Shown here: piece after piece, positions 7,761 through 15,470 of the stretch
How the letters are laid out: each line of letters begins with the position of its first letter
Position numbering within the stretch: the stretch's first letter is position 1
DNA from: RSA11 sp965652565
GTDB taxonomy: Bacteria; Actinomycetota; Thermoleophilia; Solirubrobacterales; 70-9
Direction of reading: 5' to 3'
NCBI GenBank assembly: GCA_965652565.1
Contig: CBFGWL010000036.1
Span: 1-27,306, forward strand
Length of the DNA stretch: 27,306 bases
Position numbers and translations under genes: made by a program
The notes under the pieces: model-generated
What the model was told of the DNA's origin: nothing
The model's database searches: none
What the model saw: the letters and a program-made list of their open reading frames with translations, nothing else

Positions 7761-8765
7761 ATGGGGCCGACAGCGCAACGACGACGGCGATTGTGGGATC
7801 TGATCTGGAATGCGAGCCGGACGGCCGACTCTCCCCCGCTCGTCCGATCACGGATCGAAGTCATCGCCGATCTCGCCAGCTCACAGCGCGGTCTGATCAC
7901 ACGCTGGCAGCTCATCGACGCGGGGGTGCCTGCGAGCACCATCGGGGCTTGGCTCGACCGTGGGTACCTGCACCGGGTTCTTCGCGGCGTGTATCTGGTG
8001 GGACACTCGGTTCCCCCAGAACACGCCCGTGCGCTCGCCGCGACGCTCGCGTGGCGAGCCGAAGCCCTGCTCTCCCATCGCGCCGCAATCTTCCACTGGA
8101 ATCTGTTGGAGGGTGAGATGCCGCGGGTCTTGGAGGTCACGGTGCTCGGTCCGCGAGTCAGCGGGCCGGCAGGCGTCCGTGCGCATTTCACCAAGCATCT
8201 GGAGCCTGATGAGCGATCAATACATCAGGGCGTACCGGTAACGAGCCCGGCTCGGACGCTGATCGATTTTGCCGCTCAAGGGAGCGCGTATCAGGTCGCC
8301 AAGGCTTACGAAGAAGGACTCATCCGCAAGTACTACGACCGTGAGGACATCGGCGCCTTGCTCGAGCGCCACTCAGGAAGGCGCGGGATCAAGAAGATCC
8401 GCGCCCTATACGAACGGGATGCGCCTCCATCGGTCACCTATCGCGAGGCCCACAAGCGACTGCTTGAGCTCATTCGCTCCTCTGACCTCCCTCACCCAGA
8501 GACGGAGGTTCGAATCGGTCGGCACCGCGTAGACATCCTTTGGCGCGAGGCAAAGCTCGTGGTCGAGATGGACGGGGCGGCATTCCACTCAACGCCGGCG
8601 CGAATCGAGGCCGATAAGAAGCGCGATGCCGAACTCGCAGCTCTCGGCTATCTCGTCATCCGGGTGACCTGGCGCCAGCTGGTCGACGAACCGCACGCCG
8701 TCATCAGCCGCATCGCGCTGACGCTCGGACGACGCGCCGCAATGGACGCACAACGCACTCGATAA
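7761..8765 (+). CDS. AbiEi-type winged-helix and DUF559 nuclease-like protein
   Basis: 334 residues. The N-terminal part (about 33-82; GLITRWQLIDAGVPASTIGAWL and RGVYLVG) matches the winged-helix type of AbiEi antitoxins, which bind DNA. The C-terminal part (about 225-318) is DUF559, a Vsr-like member of the PD-(D/E)XK fold. Candidate catalytic residues are D258 (VDILW), E269 and D271 (VVEMDG), followed by the conserved GYLVIRVTWRQL. This pairing is common in actinobacteria and its function is not established; no AbiEii toxin gene is adjacent. The ATG at 7761 has only a poor GAGG nearby; TTG at 7791 is an alternative. Codon use is visibly less GC-extreme than in the neighbours, and the same palindrome family lies on both sides, so arrival by transfer is plausible. 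Confidence 0.88.
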   Translation: MGPTAQRRRRLWDLIWNASRTADSPPLVRSRIEVIADLASSQRGLITRWQLIDAGVPASTIGAWLDRGYLHRVLRGVYLVGHSVPPEHARALAATLAWRAEALLSHRAAIFHWNLLEGEMPRVLEVTVLGPRVSGPAGVRAHFTKHLEPDERSIHQGVPVTSPARTLIDFAAQGSAYQVAKAYEEGLIRKYYDREDIGALLERHSGRRGIKKIRALYERDAPPSVTYREAHKRLLELIRSSDLPHPETEVRIGRHRVDILWREAKLVVEMDGAAFHSTPARIEADKKRDAELAALGYLVIRVTWRQLVDEPHAVISRIALTLGRRAAMDAQRTR

Positions 8766-8774
8766 TCCCTCGCT

Positions 8775-8883
8775 CGCGACTTCGCGATTTCGACCATCCC
8801 ATCGTCGCTATCGCGAACTCGCGAGGGGGTCCCGCGCGAGTGCGCAGTTGCGACGATCCCGTCGTCTTAACTGCGATTTCGCG
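8775..8883. repeat. Two palindromic repeats, 60 bp apart, downstream of the DUF559 gene
   Basis: Two 49-bp units lie at 8775-8823 and 8835-8883, with starts exactly 60 bp apart. The second is very close to the first unit upstream of the DUF559 gene. The first is a hybrid: its left arm carries GCGACTTCGCGATTTCG, identical to the arm of the repeats at 18854-18870, while its right arm ends TATCGCGAACTCGCG like the 7495 and 15290 families. The pair occupies the gap between two convergent genes and could also act as a two-way terminator. Confidence 0.88.
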
Positions 8884-8901
8884 ATGCGGGCGCCGCCCGT
8901 C

Positions 8902-9387
8902 CTACGCGTCCGGGGTCGGGCGGTAGATCGGGCCTCGGTCGATCACGCTTTGGATCAGGCCGTCTTCTTCGTAGTCGGGGGTGGTGCGCTCCGGGATGGG
9001 GATCGCTTGCTGGCCCTTGTAGCCGAGCGCCTCGCGGACCTCGTCGTCGAGGAAGTAGCCCCCGGCGACGAGGGTCGAGAGCGTTGCGAAGCCTTCCTCG
9101 TCCTCGGCCTGCAGCCGCTTGATCTCCGCCTGCGGATCCTTGCCCTCCGCCGCGTCGAGCACGCGCGTGAGCGGCTCGAAGAGGTCGTGGCGAACCCGCA
9201 GCACGGCGTCGAGACCGCCGCGATCCAGCGCGACCTTCCCGCCGGAAGGCATGCCCGAGCCCTCGGGGATCAGGACGTCCGCGAGCGCCGCGTAGGTCTG
9301 CCGCTGCTCGGTCGAGAGGGTCTTCGGGACGGGTGAACCCTCACTCTGAACTTGAGGTTGAGACTGCTGTGCTCCCTGCGCTTCCAT
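8902..9387 (-). CDS. GMC dehydrogenase small subunit (gluconate 2-dehydrogenase subunit 3 family)
   Basis: 161 residues from the ATG at 9387. A GTG at 9399 would add four residues, but ATG is preferred because AGGAGG lies just before it. The middle (TEQRQTYAALADVLIPEGSGMPS, then helical segments to GYFLDDEVREALGY) follows the subunit 3 family, small helical proteins that pair with a GMC flavoprotein in gluconate and glucoside 3-dehydrogenases. It begins 15 bp after the GMC gene ends, so the two should be made together. Known relatives usually carry a twin-arginine signal that exports the pair. Here the N-terminus is Gln/Ser-rich with no RR motif or hydrophobic stretch, so the complex is predicted to stay in the cytoplasm. 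Confidence 0.85.
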   Translation of the reverse strand: MEAQGAQQSQPQVQSEGSPVPKTLSTEQRQTYAALADVLIPEGSGMPSGGKVALDRGGLDAVLRVRHDLFEPLTRVLDAAEGKDPQAEIKRLQAEDEEGFATLSTLVAGGYFLDDEVREALGYKGQQAIPIPERTTPDYEEDGLIQSVIDRGPIYRPTPDA

Positions 9388-9402
9388 GGTCCTCCTCACT
9401 CC

Positions 9403-11019
9403 TCACGCGGCCACGGGCTGTTCGCGCCGCTGCTTCACGAGATGGTCGGCGCCCCACAGCGCGAACGCCGCGATCGTCGCCGTCGGGTTCATGCCGGACG
9501 AGGTCGGCCAGACGCTCCCGTCGTAGATGTAGAGGTTGGGAACGTCGTGGCAGCGTCCGTAGCGGTCGACCACGGAGGTCTCCGGGTCGTCGCCCATCTT
9601 GCACGTGCCGAGCAGATGCCAGCCGGTCGCCCGGATCTGCGGCGCGACCACCGTCTCGTAGGCGCCGGCCGCCTCGAGCGACTCCTGCGCGCGCTTCTGG
9701 TGGAAGTCGATCATGCGCAGCGAGTTCTCGGACATCTTGTAGTGGAGCTTCGCCCCCGGCAGCCCGTCGGAGTCGGTGTTCTCCGGATCGAGCTCGACCC
9801 GGTTGTGCTCCTCGGGCAGGTCCTCGAAGATGAAGCCCCACATCGCCGAGTGGCCGAGCCGGCGCTTCACCTGCTCCTGGAAGCCCTCGCCCCAGATCGC
9901 GTTCTCCTCGCCCCAGGGATAGGCCTGGGTCATCGCGAGCGGCCCGCCGGTCGGCTGCAGACCCCACTTCGCGCCGCGCACGAACCCGCGCGACTCGTCC
10001 GTCTCGTAGAACTCGAGCGAGTGGATGTGCTGGCCCCAGATGCCCTGGGTCGAGCCGAGGTCGTCCTCGAAGAGCCCGACGACCGTGCCGAACGGGTGCA
10101 TCATCAGCCGCTTGCCGACCAGCCCCGACGAGTTCGCGAGCCCGTCCGGGAAGCGGTCGTCGGCCGAGAGCTTGAGCAGCCGCGGCGTGCCGACGCCGTT
10201 CGCGCAGAGGATCGTCACCTTCGCGCGCTGCACGGCCTCGTTGCCTTCCGCGTCGACGAACTCGGCACCCTCGACGAGCCCGTCATCGCCCACGATCAAA
10301 CGCTTCACCCGGGCATGCGTGTAGAGCGTCGCGCCCTTGTCGATCGCATCGGGCCAGTACATGATGTCCGGCGTCGCCTTCGCCCCGTCGGCGCACCCGC
10401 GCAGGCACGTCGCGCGCTGCACGCATGGGCGCAGCCGCCCGTACGGCTGGGTCGCGATCGCGTTCGGAGCGGGCCACCAGTGCCAGCCGAGCTCGTTGTG
10501 CGCGCGGGCGACGCGCTTGCCCATCTCGCCGAGCGGCACCGGCGGCATCGGCGGGCCCTCGCCGGGCGGAAACGCCGTGTCGTTCGCCAGGCCGGACACG
10601 CCCCAGTCGCGCTCGACCTGCACGTAGTACGGCTCCAGATCCTCATAGGTGAGCGGCCAGTCGTCGGCGACCCCGTCGAGCGTGCGCACCCGGAAGTCCG
10701 AGGGCATGTTGCGCTGCCAGTGCGCGGCGTACATCACGGTCCCACCGCCCACGCCGTTCCAGTTGAGCGCCGTGATGTCGGACTCCGAGTCGTTGATCGG
10801 GTAGTCCGCGGGCGACTTGCGCAGGTTCGGATCCCACGCCCAGTCGCGCGATGCCGTGAGCTCGTAGTCGGGGTGGGCCGCCCGCGCCTTGCTGTAGTCC
10901 GGCCATCCACCCTGCTCCAGGCAGACGACGTCGAAGCCCGCCTCCACCAGCCTCTTCGTCGCGACCGACCCGGACGCTCCGGCGCCGATCACGAGCACGT
11001 CTGGGATCGCATCAGCCAC
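9403..11019 (-). CDS. GMC-family FAD oxidoreductase, large subunit
   Basis: 538 residues from a GTG at 11019, supported by GGAGG 9 bp upstream. It overlaps the upstream flavoprotein gene by 8 bp. GAGASG (12-17) opens the FAD-binding fold, with E35 as the usual ribose-binding acid. NGVGGGTVMY (88-97) is the second GMC signature. The catalytic His is probably H468 (GWHLLGTCKMG) with N511 (GMNPTATIA). C199, C205 and C209 (C-x5-C-x3-C) sit where FAD glucose dehydrogenase alpha subunits and glucoside 3-dehydrogenases carry an iron-sulfur cluster, so electrons may leave by a cluster rather than to oxygen. Paired with the small subunit, it could oxidise a sugar or another alcohol. No signal peptide is visible. 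Confidence 0.92.
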   Translation of the reverse strand: MADAIPDVLVIGAGASGSVATKRLVEAGFDVVCLEQGGWPDYSKARAAHPDYELTASRDWAWDPNLRKSPADYPINDSESDITALNWNGVGGGTVMYAAHWQRNMPSDFRVRTLDGVADDWPLTYEDLEPYYVQVERDWGVSGLANDTAFPPGEGPPMPPVPLGEMGKRVARAHNELGWHWWPAPNAIATQPYGRLRPCVQRATCLRGCADGAKATPDIMYWPDAIDKGATLYTHARVKRLIVGDDGLVEGAEFVDAEGNEAVQRAKVTILCANGVGTPRLLKLSADDRFPDGLANSSGLVGKRLMMHPFGTVVGLFEDDLGSTQGIWGQHIHSLEFYETDESRGFVRGAKWGLQPTGGPLAMTQAYPWGEENAIWGEGFQEQVKRRLGHSAMWGFIFEDLPEEHNRVELDPENTDSDGLPGAKLHYKMSENSLRMIDFHQKRAQESLEAAGAYETVVAPQIRATGWHLLGTCKMGDDPETSVVDRYGRCHDVPNLYIYDGSVWPTSSGMNPTATIAAFALWGADHLVKQRREQPVAA

Positions 11020-12373
11020 TACTGCTTACCTCCTCCGCGCGCCCCCTTGCCGGCGCGCCCAGGGCGGCCTCCACCGCTCGCGGCCCGAACACGAGCCCGA
11101 GGATGAGTCCGCCGATGTATCCGTCTTCCTGTACGCCTCCCATGTCGGCGCCGATCGCATAGAGCCCCGGCACGGGCTCGCCCGCCTCGTCCAGCGCGCG
11201 GCCGTAGGTGTCCGTGCGCAGCCCGCCGAACGTGAACGTGATCGCCGGGCGCACCTCAACCGCGTAGAAGGGCGGCTCCGTGAGCGGCTGCGGCTCCTGC
11301 GGGAACGGCGCGTCCGGGTACGCCGGCGGCTCCCCGGCCGCGGCCTCCTCCACGTCCGCCAGCGTGCGGCGCAGGCGCTCGCCGTTCACTCCCCACGAGG
11401 CGACCTCGTCGATGAGCTCGTCGAGCGAATCCTTCACGGCCACGCGCGCGCCGAGCTCGCGCGCGAGCTCGATGCGGTCCACGACCTGCCCGTGCGGGTA
11501 GGGCGCGGCGATCGCGTGCTCGGTGCGCACCCGCTCGTCGCAGAGCACCACGCCGCGCGAGCCGGGCTGGCGGAAGAGGCGCTGGTTGGTCACCTCGTCG
11601 CCGCGCGACTCGTCGGCAAAACGCCGCCCGTACACGTTCACCACGACGCAGGCCTTCGAGTGGTACTGCGTAAGCGGCAGATAGTCGTCGGGCTCCCAGC
11701 GGTCGAGCGGCGTCGGGATCATGTGTCCGTAGAACGAGTCGAGCGCGCCCGCGCTGGCGACGCCGGCCGACCGCCCGAAGCGAAAGCCGTCGCCCGTGCT
11801 GTGCGGATTCGAGCGCAGAAGCAGCCGCTCCGCGCCCTCCCCGAGCCAACTCCGCAGCAGGGCGGGGTCGCCCTGGCATCCCCCTGTCGCCAGGACAACC
11901 CCACCCGCGCGGACTTCGTCATCCCCACCGTGGCCTTGGACCCGCGTCCCCCGCACGGCTCCGGCCTCCACGATGAGCTCGGTGGAAGCTGTGTTGCGCA
12001 GAATCCTGCCGGACCGGAGCACCTCTTGCTCCCAAGCGTGCAGGAGCGCGTGGATGTCGATGCGGTGCGCGACGCCGAAGCCGAGCTGGCCGTACCAGCG
12101 CTCGCTGACGTCGACGCCCCAGCTGCGGACGTCCTCGACGGCAGCGTCGAAGCCGTCCACGATCACCATGCCGAGCTCCTCGTCGCCCCGGGGGACGACG
12201 CGGCGCAGCGTCTCGCGGTCGGGCGCCGTCCACAGGATCCCCGCCGAGAGCGCGCCCGAGCCGCCCAGCCCGTCGCTCTTCTCGACCACGGTCACCCGCG
12301 CACCGCGCCGGGCGGCGTGGGCGGCGGCCGCCATCCCGGCGACGCCGCCCCCGATCACGACCAGATCGTCCAT
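11012..12373 (-). CDS. FAD-binding oxidoreductase (fumarate reductase / ketosteroid dehydrogenase flavoprotein type)
   Basis: 453 residues from the ATG at 12373; a GTG at 12388 would add five. The GGGVAG dinucleotide-binding motif lies at 8-13, followed by E31 (VTVVEK) for the FAD ribose. LSAGILW, VLATGGCQGD and the C-terminal TFTFGGLRTDTYGRALD with PGLYAIGADMGG are typical of the FAD_binding_2 family, which includes fumarate reductase flavoproteins and 3-ketosteroid 1-dehydrogenases. These add or remove hydrogen across a carbon-carbon bond next to a carbonyl. It lies between the aldehyde dehydrogenase (77 bp upstream) and the GMC gene (8-bp overlap), so it may act on a keto product of the pathway. 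Substrate unknown. Confidence 0.87.
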   Translation of the reverse strand: MDDLVVIGGGVAGMAAAAHAARRGARVTVVEKSDGLGGSGALSAGILWTAPDRETLRRVVPRGDEELGMVIVDGFDAAVEDVRSWGVDVSERWYGQLGFGVAHRIDIHALLHAWEQEVLRSGRILRNTASTELIVEAGAVRGTRVQGHGGDDEVRAGGVVLATGGCQGDPALLRSWLGEGAERLLLRSNPHSTGDGFRFGRSAGVASAGALDSFYGHMIPTPLDRWEPDDYLPLTQYHSKACVVVNVYGRRFADESRGDEVTNQRLFRQPGSRGVVLCDERVRTEHAIAAPYPHGQVVDRIELARELGARVAVKDSLDELIDEVASWGVNGERLRRTLADVEEAAAGEPPAYPDAPFPQEPQPLTEPPFYAVEVRPAITFTFGGLRTDTYGRALDEAGEPVPGLYAIGADMGGVQEDGYIGGLILGLVFGPRAVEAALGAPARGRAEEVSSSG

Positions 12374-12450
12374 CCGTGATCCGTTCACCGTTCAGTCGGC
12401 GGAGCGCCCGCTCAGAGGGTCGATTCGCGTGGGGTCGTGGAATCGCCCAT

Positions 12451-13932
12451 CTAGTAGGGGTACTCCACCTCGGTGCGCTGGATGCCGATCCAGCGTCGCT
12501 CGGTGAACTCCTCCAGGTTCGCCTCGCCACCGGAGCGGCCGCCGAGGCCCGACGCGCCCATCCCGCCGAACGGCACGTGCGCCTCGTCGAGCGGCGTCGC
12601 GTCGTTCACGTGGACCATGCCCGAGCGCACCTGCTCGGCGAACGCGAGCCCGCGCTCGGTGTCCTTGGTGAGCACCGCGTTGACGAGCCCGTACTGCGTG
12701 TCGTTGGTGATCTCGAGCGCCTCCTCGTCGGAGTCCACCGCGAGCACCGGGGCGACCGGGGCGAAGATCTCCTCGGTCCACACCGGCATGTCGCGAGTCA
12801 CGTCGACCACCACGGTCGGCCGGAAGAACAGGCCGTCGTAGGTGCCGCCCTCGACCACCCGCGCGCCCATCTCGATCGAGCGCTGCAGGATGTCGTAGCC
12901 GCGGTCGCGCTGCTCCTCGCTGATCATCGGGCCGAGGCCCACGGTCTCATCCGCCGCCGGGTCGCCCACCTTGATCGCCTTGGCGCGCGCCGCGAGCTTC
13001 TCGACGTAGTCGTCGAACAGCGGCCGCGCGACGATGTGCCGGCCGGCGGTGATGCAGGTCTGGCCCTGGTAGTGGAAGGCCGACCAGGCGCCGATCATGC
13101 TCGCGTAGTCGACATCGGCGTCGTCGAGGACCACGAGCGCGTTGTTGCCGCCGAGCTCGAGCGAGACCTTCTTGAGCTGGCCGCCCGCGACCTTGGCGAT
13201 CTCGCGGCCCACGGGCGAGGAGCCCGTGAAGTGGATCATGTTCACCGACGGGTGAGCGACGAGGTGCTCGCCGATCTCGTCCCCGCCGGAGACGACCTGG
13301 AGGATCCCCGGAGGCGCGCCGGCCTCGTCGAAGAGCTCGGCGATCAGGAGCGCGCCGGTGATCGGCGTCTGGGGCGCCGGCTTGATCACGACGGTGTTGC
13401 CGAGCGCGAGCGCCGGCGCGACGACGCGGAAACCGAGCACGAAGGGGAAGTTCCAGGGCGTGATCGCCCCCACCACTCCGATCGGAACGCGCTGGATCAG
13501 GCTGAGCTTGCCGGTGTTGTGCGAGGGGATCACCTCGGCCGTCGCGCGCGACGTGAGCGCGGCCGCCTCCCAGCACTCGTTCATCGCGGCGCCGACCTCG
13601 TAGTCCGCCTTGCCGCGGATGCAGCCGGTCTCGCGCACGATCAGCTCGGCGATCTCGTCGGCGCGGCCCTCGATGAGCTGCGCGACGCGCCGCAGCAGAC
13701 CGGCGCGGACGTCGTAGCCCTCGGCGGCCCAGCCCGGCTGCGCCTTGCGCGCCGAGGCGACGGCGCCCTCGAGGTCGCTGGGCGACGCGATCCCCGCCTG
13801 CACCAGCTCCTCGTTGCGGCCCTTGTCGATCACCGCCGCGACGGCCGCCCCCTCGGCCTCGCGGAACTCACCGTCGACGTAGATCTTCCCCGCCCATGGC
13901 TTCGACCCAAGTTCCGTCGTCAATCCGATCAC
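12451..13932 (-). CDS. NAD(P)-dependent aldehyde dehydrogenase
   Basis: 493 residues of the aldehyde dehydrogenase superfamily, of normal length, which oxidises an aldehyde to an acid. Visible landmarks are TPWNFP with N160, the general base E259 in SLELGGNN, and the nucleophile C293 in GQTCITAGR, all intact. The start is uncertain: GTG at 13932 has GAGGAG only 1 bp upstream, while TTG at 13923 has better spacing and would give 490 residues. A GTG at 13965 would extend into the leader. It is the first gene of a minus-strand operon with the two flavoproteins and the GMC small subunit. Its promoter at 14008-14037 overlaps a LacI-type operator, so it is probably repressed by the divergent regulator. 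The family resembles benzaldehyde/vanillin-type enzymes, but the substrate is not predictable. Confidence 0.94.
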   Translation of the reverse strand: MIGLTTELGSKPWAGKIYVDGEFREAEGAAVAAVIDKGRNEELVQAGIASPSDLEGAVASARKAQPGWAAEGYDVRAGLLRRVAQLIEGRADEIAELIVRETGCIRGKADYEVGAAMNECWEAAALTSRATAEVIPSHNTGKLSLIQRVPIGVVGAITPWNFPFVLGFRVVAPALALGNTVVIKPAPQTPITGALLIAELFDEAGAPPGILQVVSGGDEIGEHLVAHPSVNMIHFTGSSPVGREIAKVAGGQLKKVSLELGGNNALVVLDDADVDYASMIGAWSAFHYQGQTCITAGRHIVARPLFDDYVEKLAARAKAIKVGDPAADETVGLGPMISEEQRDRGYDILQRSIEMGARVVEGGTYDGLFFRPTVVVDVTRDMPVWTEEIFAPVAPVLAVDSDEEALEITNDTQYGLVNAVLTKDTERGLAFAEQVRSGMVHVNDATPLDEAHVPFGGMGASGLGGRSGGEANLEEFTERRWIGIQRTEVEYPY

Positions 13933-13990
13933 TCTCCTCGCTCGTAAGGGGCCCCTGGCAGGCACCTTGCGCGCCCTATCGGACGCTCCT

Positions 13991-14004
13991 GGTAAACGGT
14001 TTCC
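13991..14004. promoter_or_regulatory. LacI-type operator at the aldehyde dehydrogenase promoter
   Basis: On the minus strand the site reads GGAAACCGTTTACC, an imperfect palindrome around a CG centre, as LacI/GalR sites usually are. It starts 3 bp after the -10 box and so covers the expected transcription start. It matches the site at 18714-18727 at 12 of 14 positions. Confidence 0.72.
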
Positions 14005-14007
14005 TTG

Positions 14008-14037
14008 ACCCTACCGATCACCCGCTGAATCTGTCAA
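14008..14037 (-). promoter_or_regulatory. Promoter of the aldehyde dehydrogenase operon
   Basis: Minus-strand TTGACA (14032-14037), an 18-bp spacer and TAGGGT (14008-14013). The expected start near 14001 leaves a leader of about 70 bases before the GTG. The same arrangement recurs upstream of two other operons in the window. Confidence 0.68.
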
Positions 14038-14058
14038 GGGAAGCGATTCGTCCATGAT

Positions 14059-14072
14059 GGAAAACCTTTCCC
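14059..14072. promoter_or_regulatory. Second LacI-type site, upstream of the lacI-family gene
   Basis: GGAAAACCTTTCCC matches the 18714-18727 operator (minus-independent reading GGAAAACGTTTGCC) at 12 of 14 positions. It lies 61 bp before the regulator's ATG and 54 bp from the other operator. This fits autoregulation or looping between two sites. Confidence 0.55.
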
Positions 14073-14100
14073 TGGCCGACTGGCCAGATCGTCGTTTAGG

Positions 14101-14125
14101 CTTCGCGCGGTCCCGCGGGACGAAG
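14101..14125 (+). promoter_or_regulatory. Palindrome in the regulator gene's leader
   Basis: GTCCCGCGGGAC (14110-14121) is a perfect 12-bp palindrome, with CTTCG and CGAAG on the outside, ending 8 bp before the ATG at 14134. It could be a protein-binding site or a leader hairpin hiding a weak ribosome site. Confidence 0.35.
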
Positions 14126-14133
14126 CGATCAGC

Positions 14134-15168
14134 ATGAGCGAGAGGCCCAAACCTGCGAAGGGCTCACTGGCCGAGGTCGCGCGCCGCGCCGGCGTTTCAA
14201 TCGCCACCGCGTCGCGCGTGCTCAACCAGTCGAGCCACCCCGTCGCCGAGGCGACCCGCAAGCGCGTGCTCGAGGCGGCGGAGGCCGTCGGCTACTCGCC
14301 GAGCGCGCTCGCGCGGGCGCTCGTCACGCAGCAGAGCCGGATCATCGGCGTGATCGTGGGCGACATCGTCGACCCCTACTTCGCCGAGATCACGCGCGGG
14401 ATCGAGGACGTGGGCGCGAAGGCCGGCTACCTGACGATCGTCTGCAACGCCGACCGGCGCACCGAGCTCGAGCAGGAGCAGATGAGCGTGCTGGTCGACT
14501 ACCACGCGGAGGGCGTCGTCTTCGCCGGCAGTGGCTACGTGGACGACCCGAAGGGCGCGGCGCTGGCGGCGCTGGTGGACCGGGCGCGCGAGCGTGGGAT
14601 GACCGTGCTCTCCCTCGCCCACCGCGACTTCGACTGCCCGCGCATCCTGGTCGACAACCGCGCGGCGGCGTACGACCTCACCGATTACCTGCTCTCGCTC
14701 GGCCACCGGCGGATCGCGTTCATCAAGGGGCCCGAGGGGCTCTACACCTCCAACCAGCGGCTGCAGGGATACCTCGACGCGATGGCCGAGGCGGGGCTCG
14801 AGCCGGGCCCGGTCTTCGAGGGCGACTTCACCTATGACCTCGGCCACGCCGCGGCGCTGCGGATGCTCGGCGGCGCGGAGCTCCCGCACGCGCTGATCGG
14901 CGCGAACGACGAGACCTCGATCGGGGCGATGACCGCGCTGCGCCAGGCCGGCGTGTCGATCCCCGAGGACATCTCGGTCGCCGGGATGACCGACACGCGG
15001 CTCGCGCGCTTCTCCGACATGACCACCGTGAACATCCCGCTCTACCAGTTCGGCGCGGTCGCGGCGCGGCGGATCATCGCGAGCGAGTCGAACGGCGCCG
15101 ACGACGAGACGATGCTCCCCCACCGCCTCGTGCCGCGGTCGACGACGGCCCGGCGCGGGTCGCGGTGA
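14134..15168 (+). CDS. LacI/GalR-family transcriptional regulator
   Basis: 344 residues, normal length. The N-terminal helix-turn-helix (11-30; LAEVARRAGVSIATASRVLN) and hinge region (about 50-66) bind DNA. IIGVIVGDIVDPYFAEITRGIED opens the periplasmic-binding-protein-like sensor domain, which continues to about 330. Such proteins repress catabolic operons until a sugar or sugar derivative binds. The gene is divergent from the aldehyde dehydrogenase operon. LacI-type palindromes lie at that operon's promoter, upstream of this gene, and at the Gfo/Idh-DUF993 operon's promoter, so these are its likely targets. The ribosome site before the ATG is weak. The repeat array starts 121 bp after the stop codon. 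The ligand is unknown. Confidence 0.94.
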   Translation: MSERPKPAKGSLAEVARRAGVSIATASRVLNQSSHPVAEATRKRVLEAAEAVGYSPSALARALVTQQSRIIGVIVGDIVDPYFAEITRGIEDVGAKAGYLTIVCNADRRTELEQEQMSVLVDYHAEGVVFAGSGYVDDPKGAALAALVDRARERGMTVLSLAHRDFDCPRILVDNRAAAYDLTDYLLSLGHRRIAFIKGPEGLYTSNQRLQGYLDAMAEAGLEPGPVFEGDFTYDLGHAAALRMLGGAELPHALIGANDETSIGAMTALRQAGVSIPEDISVAGMTDTRLARFSDMTTVNIPLYQFGAVAARRIIASESNGADDETMLPHRLVPRSTTARRGSR

Positions 15169-15289
15169 GGGGCTCCTGCGCAGCGTTGGTGGCGGCGTAG
15201 CCGGGACGGTTGTGGTCGCGCCGGCGTCGGGGATCGGTGGCGAAGGACCGGCGCTTTGGCGGAATCGCGAACTCGCGGGCTCCCGGCTA

Positions 15290-15458
15290 CGCGAGATCGC
15301 AGTTACGACGATGGGGTCGTCGTTATCGCGAACTCGCGCAGGGGTCCGTCACGAGTTCGCAGTTGCGACGATGGGGTCGTCGTTAGTGCGAACTCGCGCA
15401 GGGGGTCGTTACGAGATCGCAGTTGCGACGATGGGGTCGTTGTAACTGCGTGTTCGTG
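15290..15458. repeat. Three palindromic repeats, 60-bp period, after the lacI-family gene
   Basis: Units of 49 bp lie at 15290-15338, 15350-15398 and 15410-15458, each start exactly 60 bp after the last. The best copy reads CGCGAGATCGCAGTTACGAC, GATGGGGTCG, TCGTTATCGCGAACTCGCG, a long imperfect palindrome. The centre is GATGGGGTCG here against GATCCCATCG near 7520, that is, the opposite orientation of a similar core. A right half-unit ends at 15277, in phase with the array. They fill the gap between two convergent genes; 15169-15260 shows nothing else I can name. Confidence 0.88.
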
Positions 15459-15470
15459 GGGGGCCGGGCC

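Noticed and set aside
7339..7851. 170-codon minus-strand open frame
   Set aside because: It runs through the palindrome array and into the DUF559 gene, so repeats make up much of its product.
7761..8765. AbiE toxin-antitoxin system
   Set aside because: Only the AbiEi-like winged helix is present, fused to DUF559. No AbiEii nucleotidyltransferase gene lies beside it.
7495..8883. Integron attC sites around a gene cassette
   Set aside because: The palindromes come in tandem at a fixed step and lack the RYYYAAC/GTTRRRY core pair. No integrase gene is seen.
9352..11106. 584-codon plus-strand open frame
   Set aside because: It is antisense to the GMC gene, which has complete FAD and active-site motifs.
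12402..12413. Small hairpin between the aldehyde dehydrogenase and FAD oxidoreductase genes as a terminator
   Set aside because: The stem is only 5 bp (GAGCG/CGCTC) with a 2-base gap, too weak to support termination inside the operon.
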